This document shows, in pieces, positions 16,415-23,554 of a stretch of 33,458 nt of DNA. This DNA is from an uncultured Methylococcaceae bacterium (GTDB lineage Bacteria; Pseudomonadota; Gammaproteobacteria; Methylococcales; Methylococcaceae), in contig CAIODU010000330.1 of NCBI GenBank assembly GCA_903857165.1, positions 1-33,458 on the forward strand, in the 5' to 3' direction. Each line of letters opens with the position of its first letter. The stretch's first letter is position 1. The translations under genes were made by a program, and so were the position numbers. Below the pieces are notes generated by a model. That model saw only the letters and a program-made list of their open reading frames with translations, was not told the origin of the DNA and made no database searches.

Positions 16415-16472
16415 AAAAAAAAAACAACAGCCCCTCATGGGTTTGCCATGCTTGGCTGTTGCGAAATTTTTT
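16415..16472. terminator. Bidirectional rho-independent terminator
   Basis: CAACAGCC (16425-16432) pairs with GGCTGTTG (16454-16461), with an inner CATGG/CCATG stem. The hairpin is flanked by a run of ten A on the left and AAATTTTTT on the right, so it can stop both the rightward UPF0182 gene and the leftward exported-protein gene. Confidence 0.85.
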
Positions 16473-16482
16473 GCAGGTTGGG

Positions 16483-17292
16483 TTAGTGTGAGGGTAGCTC
16501 TTCGCCACCCGAAGGCATAGGGAATGGAATGGGAGCGGCCGGTGAAGCCTTTTTTCCTCCGCCCGGAGTGGGTAGGGGCTTCTGCTGGCCGGCATCTTCC
16601 TTCACACCCTCTTCCTCGGGCAGCGGCGGCGCTTCCATTGTCTCCAGCTTGTCGGCCATGGTCGACCCGCTGTCGATTAAAATTTGGTTTTTTTCCACCA
16701 AGGTCAGTTTATTGCCAATGGCGGTGAAATAGAGTTTTAAGTTTCCTTTGAGGGTGCGAGGCCCCGAAATAAGGTACTGTTTCTTGACTGAATATTCGAA
16801 TATTGCCGATTCCATGTCATCGCCTACGATCCGTTCAAACGGCTCGGCGATGGCATCGTCATGGCCGTTTTGGGAAAAAAAGGCAGTGAGTGAAACTTGG
16901 TCGCCCGTAGGAACCCCCACACCACTAGCGGCGCTGAAAAACCCTTGGAGCTTGGCTCTGATCATGACTTTCCCGTTGATGCCCGGCGGGAATTCGTGTT
17001 CGAATTTTAGCAAAACATCTTTTTGCACGGGTTTTTGGGCAACGAAAGTCGTATTCAGGAAGGATACGGTATTAACCTTGTTGCTGCCGTAGCAAACCCT
17101 GGGTATTTTTCCATGCTCGCTGGGCACAATTTTTACGCCGGGATAGCTGCCGAATATTTCGACGCAACTCGCACCGGGCAATGGTGACTCCAGACGGACA
17201 CCCTGAATTTCCACCACCAGTGCCGAAACGGAAGTCGGTGCAAACAGTGGCCAAAGCAAACACGCCGATAACAAACGTTGGGACCTTATCAT
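16483..17292 (-). CDS. Exported protein of unknown function
   Basis: The 269-residue protein starts at ATG 17292 behind AGAGGAG; the frame is open further upstream but that part lacks features. A Sec signal peptide is seen (MIRSQRLLSACLLWPLFAP, cleavage probably after SVSA). The mature part is beta-rich with two early cysteines (GASCVEIFGS and RVCYGSN), which may form a disulfide. The last 60 residues are acidic and proline-rich (APPLPEEEG, PLPTPGGGKK, IPFPMPSGGEELP). No family is recognised. It is convergent with the UPF0182 gene. Confidence 0.7.
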   Translation of the reverse strand: MIRSQRLLSACLLWPLFAPTSVSALVVEIQGVRLESPLPGASCVEIFGSYPGVKIVPSEHGKIPRVCYGSNKVNTVSFLNTTFVAQKPVQKDVLLKFEHEFPPGINGKVMIRAKLQGFFSAASGVGVPTGDQVSLTAFFSQNGHDDAIAEPFERIVGDDMESAIFEYSVKKQYLISGPRTLKGNLKLYFTAIGNKLTLVEKNQILIDSGSTMADKLETMEAPPLPEEEGVKEDAGQQKPLPTPGGGKKASPAAPIPFPMPSGGEELPSH

Positions 17293-17496
17293 GGAACTCC
17301 TCTTAATGTGTGAAGCAAAACGTGTGGTTTTTAACCCGACCTGCATGGGTTTCAAGTCTAGGGCGGAATTGTGTCTAGGTGTGGTAAAGCATAACCAAGC
17401 TTGTCGGGAATGTCTCCCATCTGATGCGGCCAAATCCACATAATCTCAATTTTATTGCTCTTTACAGGGGCATTTTCATCCAACTCGACTAAAAAA

Positions 17497-18594
17497 ATGA
17501 ATCGAACTGACGTAATTATCATTGGCGGGGGAGTCTCGGGCATGATGTGCGCCCGGGAACTAGCCGACTCGGGCAAACGGATTGTTTTGCTCGAAAGGCA
17601 GGCATTAGGCAGGGAATCATCGTGGGCCGGGGGCGGCATATTGTCGCCGCTTGCCCCCTGGCGTGCCGCAGAACCCATCACGGCGCTTTGCCGTTGGAGC
17701 CAGTCCGCCTATCCCCGCCTGGCGGAGGAACTGATGGAAAGCACCGGCATCGACCCGGAATGGCTCCCCAGCGGCCTTTTGTTCAGTGATTGCCTGGAAA
17801 TTGATCGTGCGAAGGCTTGGGCCGACACCCACGCCATCCAATATGAGTCCTTGGCTTCCATTGATTTGGGCCGAATCGAACCGAACCTATGCGCTGCCGG
17901 GATAAACCCTTTGTTGCTTCCCGGCATTGCCCAAGTCCGCAACCCCCGATTGTTGCATGCGCTTAGACTGGATCTGACCCGGCGCGGAGTGGGATTACTG
18001 GAACAACACCCGGTCGATGAAATCAAGATTGAGCGCGGCAGGGTCGTCGGCGTCGTGGCGTGTAACCAACTGCTCACCGCGCAAGATTATGTGGTGACGG
18101 CAGGGGCATGGTCTGGCCTGCTTGCGCTAAATTCCGGCTTGCCTGAATTACCGATCATGCCTGTCAAAGGTGAAATGCTCATCTTTGACTCGCCGCCCGG
18201 CTTGCTTAAACACATGGTGTTGAGTGGCGGACGTTATTTGATACCGCGCAAGGACGGCAAGATACTGGCTGGCAGCACCGTTGAAAACGCCCAATTCAAC
18301 AAAGGCATCACCGCCTCGGCCTTCGAAGCCTTAAGCGCTTTTGCCACCTCGCTTCTGCCCGCGCTCGGTCAATGCTTGATAGAAAAACACTGGGCCGGAT
18401 TGCGTCCGGGTTCGGCGGATGGCATTCCCACCATCGGCCCGCACCCGGATGTCGCCAACTTGTTTTTCAACTGCGGGCACTTTAGAAACGGCTTTGGGAT
18501 GGCGCCGGCCTCGGCGCGACTGTTGGCCAGCCAAGTGTTGCAACAAAGCCCCATCGTCCCGCCTGAGCCTTATTTACCGGCGGCAAGGGGTTAA
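17497..18594 (+). CDS. thiO: FAD-dependent glycine oxidase, ThiO-like
   Basis: The 365-residue protein begins MNRTDVIIIGGGVSGMMCAR, a dinucleotide-binding fold (GxGxxG at about 10-15), followed by LLERQALGRESSWAGGGILSP, typical of ThiO. Later blocks are PVKGEMLIFD, GGRYLIPRKDGKILAGSTVE and HWAGLRPGSADGIPTIGPHP, the DAO-family C-terminal FAD contact. ThiO oxidises glycine to iminoglycine, the nitrogen-carbon donor for the thiazole ring of thiamine in many non-enteric bacteria. No other thi gene is in the window. The start at 17497 is chosen because the flavin fold begins there; the frame is open to 17455. Confidence 0.85.
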   Translation: MNRTDVIIIGGGVSGMMCARELADSGKRIVLLERQALGRESSWAGGGILSPLAPWRAAEPITALCRWSQSAYPRLAEELMESTGIDPEWLPSGLLFSDCLEIDRAKAWADTHAIQYESLASIDLGRIEPNLCAAGINPLLLPGIAQVRNPRLLHALRLDLTRRGVGLLEQHPVDEIKIERGRVVGVVACNQLLTAQDYVVTAGAWSGLLALNSGLPELPIMPVKGEMLIFDSPPGLLKHMVLSGGRYLIPRKDGKILAGSTVENAQFNKGITASAFEALSAFATSLLPALGQCLIEKHWAGLRPGSADGIPTIGPHPDVANLFFNCGHFRNGFGMAPASARLLASQVLQQSPIVPPEPYLPAARG

Positions 18595-18671
18595 TCATCC
18601 ATTCCTTCGCTAATTTTGGCGAGAGTGGCGTTTAATCGGAGGCTGCAATGCCAGCATCCGCAGTAAAAAGC

Positions 18672-18701
18672 TTGTAGGAAAGCCTAATCTTTCTCTATAA
18701 T
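18672..18701 (+). promoter_or_regulatory. Sigma-70-like promoter of tRNA-Thr
   Basis: A perfect -10 hexamer TATAAT lies at 18696-18701, with TTGTAG as the -35 at 18672-18677 and an 18-bp spacer. Transcription would start a few bases before the mature tRNA 5' end at 18713. Confidence 0.75.
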
Positions 18702-18712
18702 GGATACCTTAC

Positions 18713-18788
18713 GCCGATGTAGCTCAGTCGGTAGAGCAGCACATTCGTAATGTGCGGGTCGTGTGTTCGATTCACATCATCGGCTCCA
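18713..18788 (+). tRNA. tRNA-Thr (anticodon CGU)
   Basis: The 76-nt cloverleaf has a perfect acceptor stem (GCCGATG/CATCGGC), a D arm GCTC/GAGC, and an anticodon stem GCACA/TGTGC with the loop TTCGTAA, giving anticodon CGU, which reads ACG (Thr). The T arm GTGTG/CACAT has the loop TTCGATT. CCA is encoded. The 3' half from 18740 is repeated at 31606, so this gene is the integration site of the island. The copy here is complete and has its own promoter, so it stays functional. Confidence 0.96.
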
Positions 18789-18832
18789 AAATATCAAAGG
18801 CTTGCAGTCATTCGACGGTAAGCCTTTTTTAT
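18740..18832. repeat. attL-like direct repeat (tRNA-Thr 3' half plus terminator)
   Basis: The 93-bp sequence begins CACATTCGTAATGTG in the anticodon arm and ends in the terminator T-run. It recurs at 31606-31698 with a single base difference. The crossover most likely falls in the anticodon or T arm, as for related integrases. Confidence 0.92.
18796..18832 (+). terminator. tRNA-Thr terminator, part of the duplicated attachment sequence
   Basis: AAAGGCTT (18796-18803) pairs with AAGCCTTT (18820-18827), followed by TTT. The whole hairpin is contained in the 93-bp direct repeat, so the island carries a copy of the terminator as well as of the tRNA 3' end. Confidence 0.8.
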
Positions 18833-18833
18833 C

Positions 18834-18854
18834 GGTGCTACGCGGGTGCTACGC
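18834..18854. promoter_or_regulatory. Paired GGTGCTACGC sites at the left island end
   Basis: GGTGCTACGC occurs at 18834-18843 and 18845-18854, with starts 11 bp apart, immediately inside the left attachment repeat. The same word with the same 11-bp phasing occurs at 31460/31471 at the other end. They are likely arm-type integrase or excisionase binding sites. Confidence 0.65.
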
Positions 18855-19265
18855 ATTTTCAAAAAACCGGCCACTTCCGCCAGTCGCCATCCACACATTT
18901 AGCCATTGAAGATCAGCAACGATGACAAGTTAGAGTTATCCACAACCCCCCCCCCTCTTTTTCGCGGTTTTTTCAATGTTTCCGCCAAGGTTCACAGCAT
19001 GGCCTAGCTGATCCCCCTAGCCGGACACCAACATTTGCCCCAAGCCCGATACAGCGTTACTATGCGATACCCCCCTCCCTCAAATGTGCATTTTTTCACA
19101 AATTCCGCCTAAGTCCCGTGTTGTTCCTGCCGTTCAAGGCTACCGGCCCACTTGGTCACTTTCCCTTCCCGCTCAGTTGCCGAATCTCTAATTTTTCCGC
19201 CAAACATCCGCCCCAAAACGCCAGCCCACAGGCGAGATAAAATTCAACAGGATCATCGAATTGCA
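18855..19265. other. Non-coding left end of the island
   Basis: No gene is seen. The stretch contains a perfect DnaA-box word TTATCCACA at 18936-18944, a run of C and the block CCTCTTTTTCGCGGTTTT. A diverged and shortened copy of this region lies outside the island at 31957-32029. The region receives transcription from the leftward operon that ends at 19266. Confidence 0.6.
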
Positions 19266-19688
19266 TCAGGCGGTGATGGCGAACTTGATGGCGGTCAGCC
19301 GAAGTGCTTCCCGCTCGGCCTCCGTGCGTGACAATCCGCCGTCGTATTCCATGATCGCCGCCCGCTCGGCGGCATACTCTGCAATGTCATCTGCCCGTTC
19401 CCGTTGCAGTTCCGTTGTTGTGCCTTGTTCTTTGGCTAGGGCTTGGGCAAAGTCTTCGATTGTGGAATTTTCGCTCTGGCAGTCTGCTACTGCTATTCCC
19501 GCTATTCTTGCTACAGATAATGAAGTCTCGCCATGCTCGGCCTTTTCGCGCTTGGGTGTTGCCACTGCTACCGTCGCTATTTCTGCTACTATTCCACTTT
19601 CTTTCTTGCCGTCGGTAGCAGAAGTGGCAGGAATAGCAGTAGCAAACCGCTTAAACGATTTTTCACGCAACAGGGCGAAAATACTCAC
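19266..19688 (-). CDS. Small island protein of unknown function
   Basis: The 140-residue protein is last in the five-gene leftward operon; its ATG overlaps the DUF3987 stop as ATGA. The first 60 residues are alanine/threonine-rich and variable-looking. The C-terminal part (DIAEYAAERAAIMEYDGGLS, then RTEAEREALRLTAIKF) resembles a short helical motif common in proteins next to island primase-like genes. I cannot assign a function. The position suggests a role in replication or maintenance. Confidence 0.65.
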   Translation of the reverse strand: MSIFALLREKSFKRFATAIPATSATDGKKESGIVAEIATVAVATPKREKAEHGETSLSVARIAGIAVADCQSENSTIEDFAQALAKEQGTTTELQRERADDIAEYAAERAAIMEYDGGLSRTEAEREALRLTAIKFAITA

Positions 19689-21202
19689 AGTTCCCCCCCA
19701 AGTGCCGGGTTAACCTCCACGATCACTCGCCTACCCTCCTTGAACAGCCTTGCTCTGCCCTGCTCGCAAAGCAATTCAAGCGCACCATCCAGCCTTTGCT
19801 TGTCCCTCAATTCATTTGGCCCGTATTGTCGAATGTGGTTCTTGGGGACTTCCCTAGCGCCCTTATTGCGCCAATGTTCGATCAGCCAAGCGTTCAACTT
19901 CGCGGCATCGGCTATGTCTTGCGGATAGGCCAGTTCCCCGAAAAACCGGCGTGACTCGCTCAAGTGCCATAACGCCACATGCGCCCCGGCAATTAACGAA
20001 TCGACGGCAACCGCTTTGCCCTCCAAGCCATGCTCAAACACTTGGAACAATGCCGCCAGCCTTACCGCGTTGTCGGCGGTCTTGCTGGCTACGTCGCGCA
20101 CATCATAAAGTTCCCCGCCATTCCTAAGCTGTGCCTCCACGCCATCGTAAAAGCCAACCCATTCGGCTTTGGCCTCCGTTGAAAGGTCTAGCATGAAAGG
20201 GTCCAGCCCGCCGCTGCGCTTAAAGCGTAGATCCATTTTCAGAATCTCGGTGATTCGCCGGTTGAATGCCGCCAGCGCGGGCATGTTTTCCGGGGGTTCG
20301 CTGAAAAACCGGGTTCCTTGTGTCGAATCAGGCCAAGCAATCAGAAACCGCGCCAGAAAACCGGTTCCCCTTGGCAAACCCTTGGAACTGTCGAAGAAGT
20401 CTTGCAGTGTGGATTCCTGAATCTGCAAGGCCACGGTAAGCCGCACATCCCGCACCGTGAAGGATTCAGAAGTCTTGCGGCCTATCGGCAGTGTGCCGCC
20501 ATCCCATAGCACATTAAACAAGGCCAGGTTTCGTTTTATCGAATCTTTGCCCATGCCATGCGAACCCAGCACGGCCCCGGCCTCGCTGGAAACGACCCCG
20601 GAAGAAGGCCAAAGCTTAGCCAGACTCCAAGCCAAGTTTTCCGGGGTTTCGTCGGCTAAAATGATACGCGGACTGAGCGGCTTGTCTGGCTTGTCGCGCT
20701 CAAGGTTTCTCAAGTTGTTTTCGAGTTCCTCCGTGGCGTTGCCCGATTTAGCGGCTTGTTTGATCGCCGCCAGCAGCCCGTCCCGCTTGGCCTCCCATGC
20801 CGCTAGACTGGCATCGAAATCCTCCATTAGGGGTTTCGCCGCATCGGCTTGTTCAATTTCATGAAGCCGTATGGCCTGCGTGAAGCAACCATCGCAAGTG
20901 GTTTTCCGCTCGCCTGAATCGGCAATCGCCAGTAAAAAAAGGCTAGTCGGTCCTTCCAGCTTTACCGCCCGCCTGATATTCACATGAGGTTGGATGGCCA
21001 GTGATAACGCCCCCAATGCTGAATTTGCGACCAAGGGTAATGGAGCTTTTACAAAGCCCTGCACCTCCGCAATCGCCTCCCTGACGGTTTTGGGCAAGGA
21101 GGCTATGGGATAGGCTTCCGGCTGTATTTTGGCGATAAGGGGTTGCAGTTCCGGCCATTCGCCGCGAGGATCGACATAGACTGTGTAATTGTTATCATCC
21201 AT
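19685..21202 (-). CDS. DUF3987 (YfjI-like) protein, probable replication helicase/primase partner
   Basis: With the start MDDNNYTVYVDPRGEWPELQ (ATG 21202) the protein has 505 residues. It has the DUF3987 pattern: LPKTVREAIAEVQGF-type N-terminus, a P-loop-like LFLLAIADSGERKTTCD at about 87-104, the acidic IILADETPENLAWSLAK, SSEAGAVLGSHGMG, and AALFQVFEHG near the end. The family accompanies island and satellite replication modules and is usually interpreted as a helicase-like protein; biochemistry is limited. An upstream extension to 21277 lies within the neighbouring gene and is not favoured. It overlaps genes on both sides. Confidence 0.82.
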   Translation of the reverse strand: MDDNNYTVYVDPRGEWPELQPLIAKIQPEAYPIASLPKTVREAIAEVQGFVKAPLPLVANSALGALSLAIQPHVNIRRAVKLEGPTSLFLLAIADSGERKTTCDGCFTQAIRLHEIEQADAAKPLMEDFDASLAAWEAKRDGLLAAIKQAAKSGNATEELENNLRNLERDKPDKPLSPRIILADETPENLAWSLAKLWPSSGVVSSEAGAVLGSHGMGKDSIKRNLALFNVLWDGGTLPIGRKTSESFTVRDVRLTVALQIQESTLQDFFDSSKGLPRGTGFLARFLIAWPDSTQGTRFFSEPPENMPALAAFNRRITEILKMDLRFKRSGGLDPFMLDLSTEAKAEWVGFYDGVEAQLRNGGELYDVRDVASKTADNAVRLAALFQVFEHGLEGKAVAVDSLIAGAHVALWHLSESRRFFGELAYPQDIADAAKLNAWLIEHWRNKGAREVPKNHIRQYGPNELRDKQRLDGALELLCEQGRARLFKEGRRVIVEVNPALGGEL

Positions 21203-21674
21203 GCTGTTCACCCCTCGGCACTGGGCGAAAAACCGGCGCGTTAGGGTCGGACAACGCCCCGTGAACCATCTCGGCATGGCTTAATCCATCGTCAAGGACT
21301 GTTAGCCGATACTGCCCGCCCCATGATACACAATCAGCGCCGTCTTTTACCAAGGTCACGGAAAGCCTTACCAGCCGCTCCTTGGGTTCCGGTCTGCCGA
21401 AACCGTAAAGGATGCAATCCCGGCCTTGCATCGGCCAACTGTAGTTTTCCGGGTTTTCGCCAAACGGCAATAGCAGCCGCCTACACTGGAACCAGTGGCT
21501 CGGACTGCTGCCCCTGATCCAGCCGTCGCTGCCGGTTATGACGGCCCTAGTTGTGAAATCCGGGCTTTGCCGGTTTCCGTATGGTGCTATTTTGCGGGTA
21601 TACTGGGCTTGTCGGTAGTTGTATTGGCCCTGCCCGGTTGCCGTCCGGGTGGGGCTTACTCCTTGAACTTTCAT
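21195..21674 (-). CDS. Island protein of unknown function
   Basis: The 159-residue protein is not recognised. It has a basic, Tyr/Gln-rich N-terminus (QGQYNYRQAQYTRKIAPYG) and a C-terminal half with several aromatic and beta-strand-like stretches (RLVRLSVTLVKDGADCVSWG). Its ATG overlaps the AlpA-like gene's stop (ATGA) and its end overlaps the DUF3987 start by 8 bp, so expression is coupled to the replication module. A role in replication control is inference from position only. Confidence 0.6.
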   Translation of the reverse strand: MKVQGVSPTRTATGQGQYNYRQAQYTRKIAPYGNRQSPDFTTRAVITGSDGWIRGSSPSHWFQCRRLLLPFGENPENYSWPMQGRDCILYGFGRPEPKERLVRLSVTLVKDGADCVSWGGQYRLTVLDDGLSHAEMVHGALSDPNAPVFRPVPRGEQHG

Positions 21675-21895
21675 AGTTCAATCTCCCCGCGTTCAATTCG
21701 CCTTATAAGCTTCAAAATGTCCGCACAACGCCAAAGCGCATACCTACCAAAGCGAGGAGCGGGAGGAGGGAACTTGCCGCGTTTGATGCCCTCATACCAG
21801 CAGGTCTTCTTGACTCCGATTATTGAAAGTGTCTGGGAAAGGAGAATATATCCACCTTTCATTAGTCGCTGAATGTTTTCATTGTTGGCGTTCAT
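21671..21895 (-). CDS. AlpA-family transcriptional regulator/excisionase-like protein
   Basis: The 74-residue protein has the AlpA signature: YILLSQTLSIIGVKKTCWYEGIK followed by GKFPPPAPRFGRYALWRCADI. This is a winged MerR-like helix-turn-helix with the conserved WY-GIK-G-FP core. In P4-like islands AlpA activates the integrase or acts as a recombination directionality factor. Overlaps by ATGA on both sides place it second in the operon. Its targets could be the GGTGCTACG repeats at the island ends, which is inference. Confidence 0.85.
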   Translation of the reverse strand: MNANNENIQRLMKGGYILLSQTLSIIGVKKTCWYEGIKRGKFPPPAPRFGRYALWRCADILKLIRRIERGEIEL

Positions 21896-22128
21896 GCCAC
21901 TGTCCCTGTCCTTGCGTTAAGCCAATTTTCAATGTCTTCGCGGCGATAGGCTAGTTTGCGCCCTAGTTTTATGCCAAGGTCACGCCAGCCGTAGCGGTTA
22001 TTGCATCGCCAAACGTATTGAGTTGAAACGGGAATTCTGTAATCGGCCTCGACTTCTAGTGGCGTGAGGATGTCGCCCGGTGACTTGGGCTTGGGCGGTG
22101 TGGTGGTGGGGATGGCAGGGGTAGTCAT
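21892..22128 (-). CDS. Helix-turn-helix DNA-binding protein, excisionase-like
   Basis: The 78-residue protein has a flexible proline/threonine leader and a DNA-binding core (LTPLEVEADYRIPVSTQYVW to GRKLAYRREDIENWL), the excisionase/MerR-type winged helix. It opens the operon behind GAGG at the right distance and overlaps the next gene as ATGA. Being the first gene after a promoter with palindromes suggests autoregulation. Confidence 0.8.
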   Translation of the reverse strand: MTTPAIPTTTPPKPKSPGDILTPLEVEADYRIPVSTQYVWRCNNRYGWRDLGIKLGRKLAYRREDIENWLNARTGTVA

Positions 22129-22209
22129 GAAAACCTCGTAAGGATGATGTTAATCCAGACGAGGGGGTGAAGCCTCGCCAAGCTTGATTAAGCTCAGCGA
22201 GAATTTTGA

Positions 22210-22238
22210 TTTTTACAGATTGAAAAAAATAGAGTCAA
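22210..22238 (-). promoter_or_regulatory. Promoter of the island replication/control operon
   Basis: On the minus strand TTGACT (22238-22233) and TAAAAA (22215-22210) are separated by 17 bp, a good sigma-70 arrangement, about 80 bp before the start of the HTH gene at 22128. The palindromes GGTTTAAACC (22241-22250) and GGGTTCAACCC (22264-22274) lie just upstream and could be operators. Confidence 0.6.
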
Positions 22239-22311
22239 CGGGTTTAAACCTTAACGTGAAAAAGGGTTCAACCCATGCGTGAAAGCCTCGCCACTGTTGG
22301 ATTTGTGGTGT

Positions 22312-23343
22312 TCAACCCCTCCGCTTTTTGGGGTCGTGGTCTGGTGGCATGATGATGGTGAAAATAGCAGTCGCCATGTTGTTTGAATCCCGCATTTTCT
22401 CCGCCGTCATCTGTTCCTTAATCCAAGGGACAACCTCATCTTTTTTTGCGTCCGGGTTCCTTCGCGGGTCAAAGAACTCGGCAATTGCTTTATCCATGAT
22501 TGCAATTAACGGTGTTGAATAGCGCGGCTTATCAGGTTCCTGCCCGTCTTTTGGCTGATTGGCATCAAGCTCGGCAACCTTAGCCTTGAAATTGTCTCGA
22601 TCATTACGCAACCATTCAAAATCTTTTACCAGTTTATTCCATTCATTAAGTAATTTATCGTGCTGTCCTTTAAGTTGGTTGTAGTGTTCCTGCCAATCAA
22701 TATAATTAGTACCATATTTATCGACCATATCAATAAGCGGTTGCGGGATGCAAATATCCTTCTTCTTTGCCCATTGTAAAAACAAACTGGGAATTACCGG
22801 GTCATATAGTTTTTTAAAACTTACTGCTCGTTTGGTTAAATCCTGCAAATTCGTATATTGAACAATAAAGGTTGAAGTAGGTGTTGAGGGTTTTAATAAA
22901 CCAGAATTGGCAATAGTCACAGAATTAACAACTTCAGGATTTCTCCCAAAACTGAGGATAATTGCTTCATCCATTGTCCAATATTCCATTTTTGCGTAAT
23001 GTTCGTAAACATTGGCATCCGCCATCGCATACGATTGATTAAAAACCGCTTCTTCTTCCCGCTTTTCAGCTTCCAATCTCAATTTTTCAGACTGCTTTAT
23101 TTTCTCTTCTTCAAAAAGACCGGCCAATTCTTCGTTGGATTTTGTTTCTAATAATCTCTGGTAAGCAATCATCTCATTGTACTTTACCTCAATATCTCGA
23201 TCTCCCTTGACTGCACGAGGGAGACCGGGTGGTATATTAATCAAGTTTTTTCGAGCAATAAGCCTGATTAGTACATTACGTTCTGGAAATTTCCATTCCA
23301 ACAGCAGACTTCTAATTGATTCAGATGATTGTGGTAATGACAC
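22312..23343 (-). CDS. Coiled-coil protein typical of genomic islands, function unknown
   Basis: The 343-residue protein starts with GTG at 23343. Three parts are seen. Residues of about 55-105 form a charged helix (EELAGLFEEEKIKQSEKLRL and on). The middle contains the block AKMEYWTMDEAIILSFGRNP and LYDPVIPSLFLQWAKKKDI. A second coiled coil precedes the C-terminal YSTPLIAIMDKAIAEFF segment, which ends WIKEQMTAEKMRDSNNMATA. This organisation appears in uncharacterised proteins of many proteobacterial islands. It ends close to the replication operon promoter and probably is a separate unit. Confidence 0.7.
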   Translation of the reverse strand: MSLPQSSESIRSLLLEWKFPERNVLIRLIARKNLINIPPGLPRAVKGDRDIEVKYNEMIAYQRLLETKSNEELAGLFEEEKIKQSEKLRLEAEKREEEAVFNQSYAMADANVYEHYAKMEYWTMDEAIILSFGRNPEVVNSVTIANSGLLKPSTPTSTFIVQYTNLQDLTKRAVSFKKLYDPVIPSLFLQWAKKKDICIPQPLIDMVDKYGTNYIDWQEHYNQLKGQHDKLLNEWNKLVKDFEWLRNDRDNFKAKVAELDANQPKDGQEPDKPRYSTPLIAIMDKAIAEFFDPRRNPDAKKDEVVPWIKEQMTAEKMRDSNNMATAIFTIIMPPDHDPKKRRG

Positions 23344-23486
23344 CCTAGCGCCCTTTCCGCGTTACCTTTCATGAAGGGAGCCAGCCCACGCGGATGAAAG
23401 GATTCCGCTATTCGCCCCGCGAAGGCTAGGGCTGGCAAATTCAATTATTACTTGTTTCCGCGATAGCCCTCGCCGGTCGGGAACAT

Positions 23487-23541
23487 TGAAACGGGTTGAT
23501 AATGGTCAAACAATTGTCAATCAACTGCCCGTTTTGCATCC
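23487..23541 (-). pseudogene. vapC 3'-end remnant
   Basis: The minus strand reads MQNGQLIDNCLTIINPFQ, which matches the last part of the intact PIN toxin at 28073-28483 (MQHGQIIDNRLTVINPF). At DNA level AAACGGGTTGAT is shared exactly and the rest is about 70% identical, so it is the end of a diverged relative and not a recent duplicate. It lies 14 bp after the nuclease gene. A linker word CCCTCGCCGGTCGGG follows at 23468-23482, also found at 29716. Confidence 0.7.
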
Positions 23542-23554
23542 AATCAATTCACAC

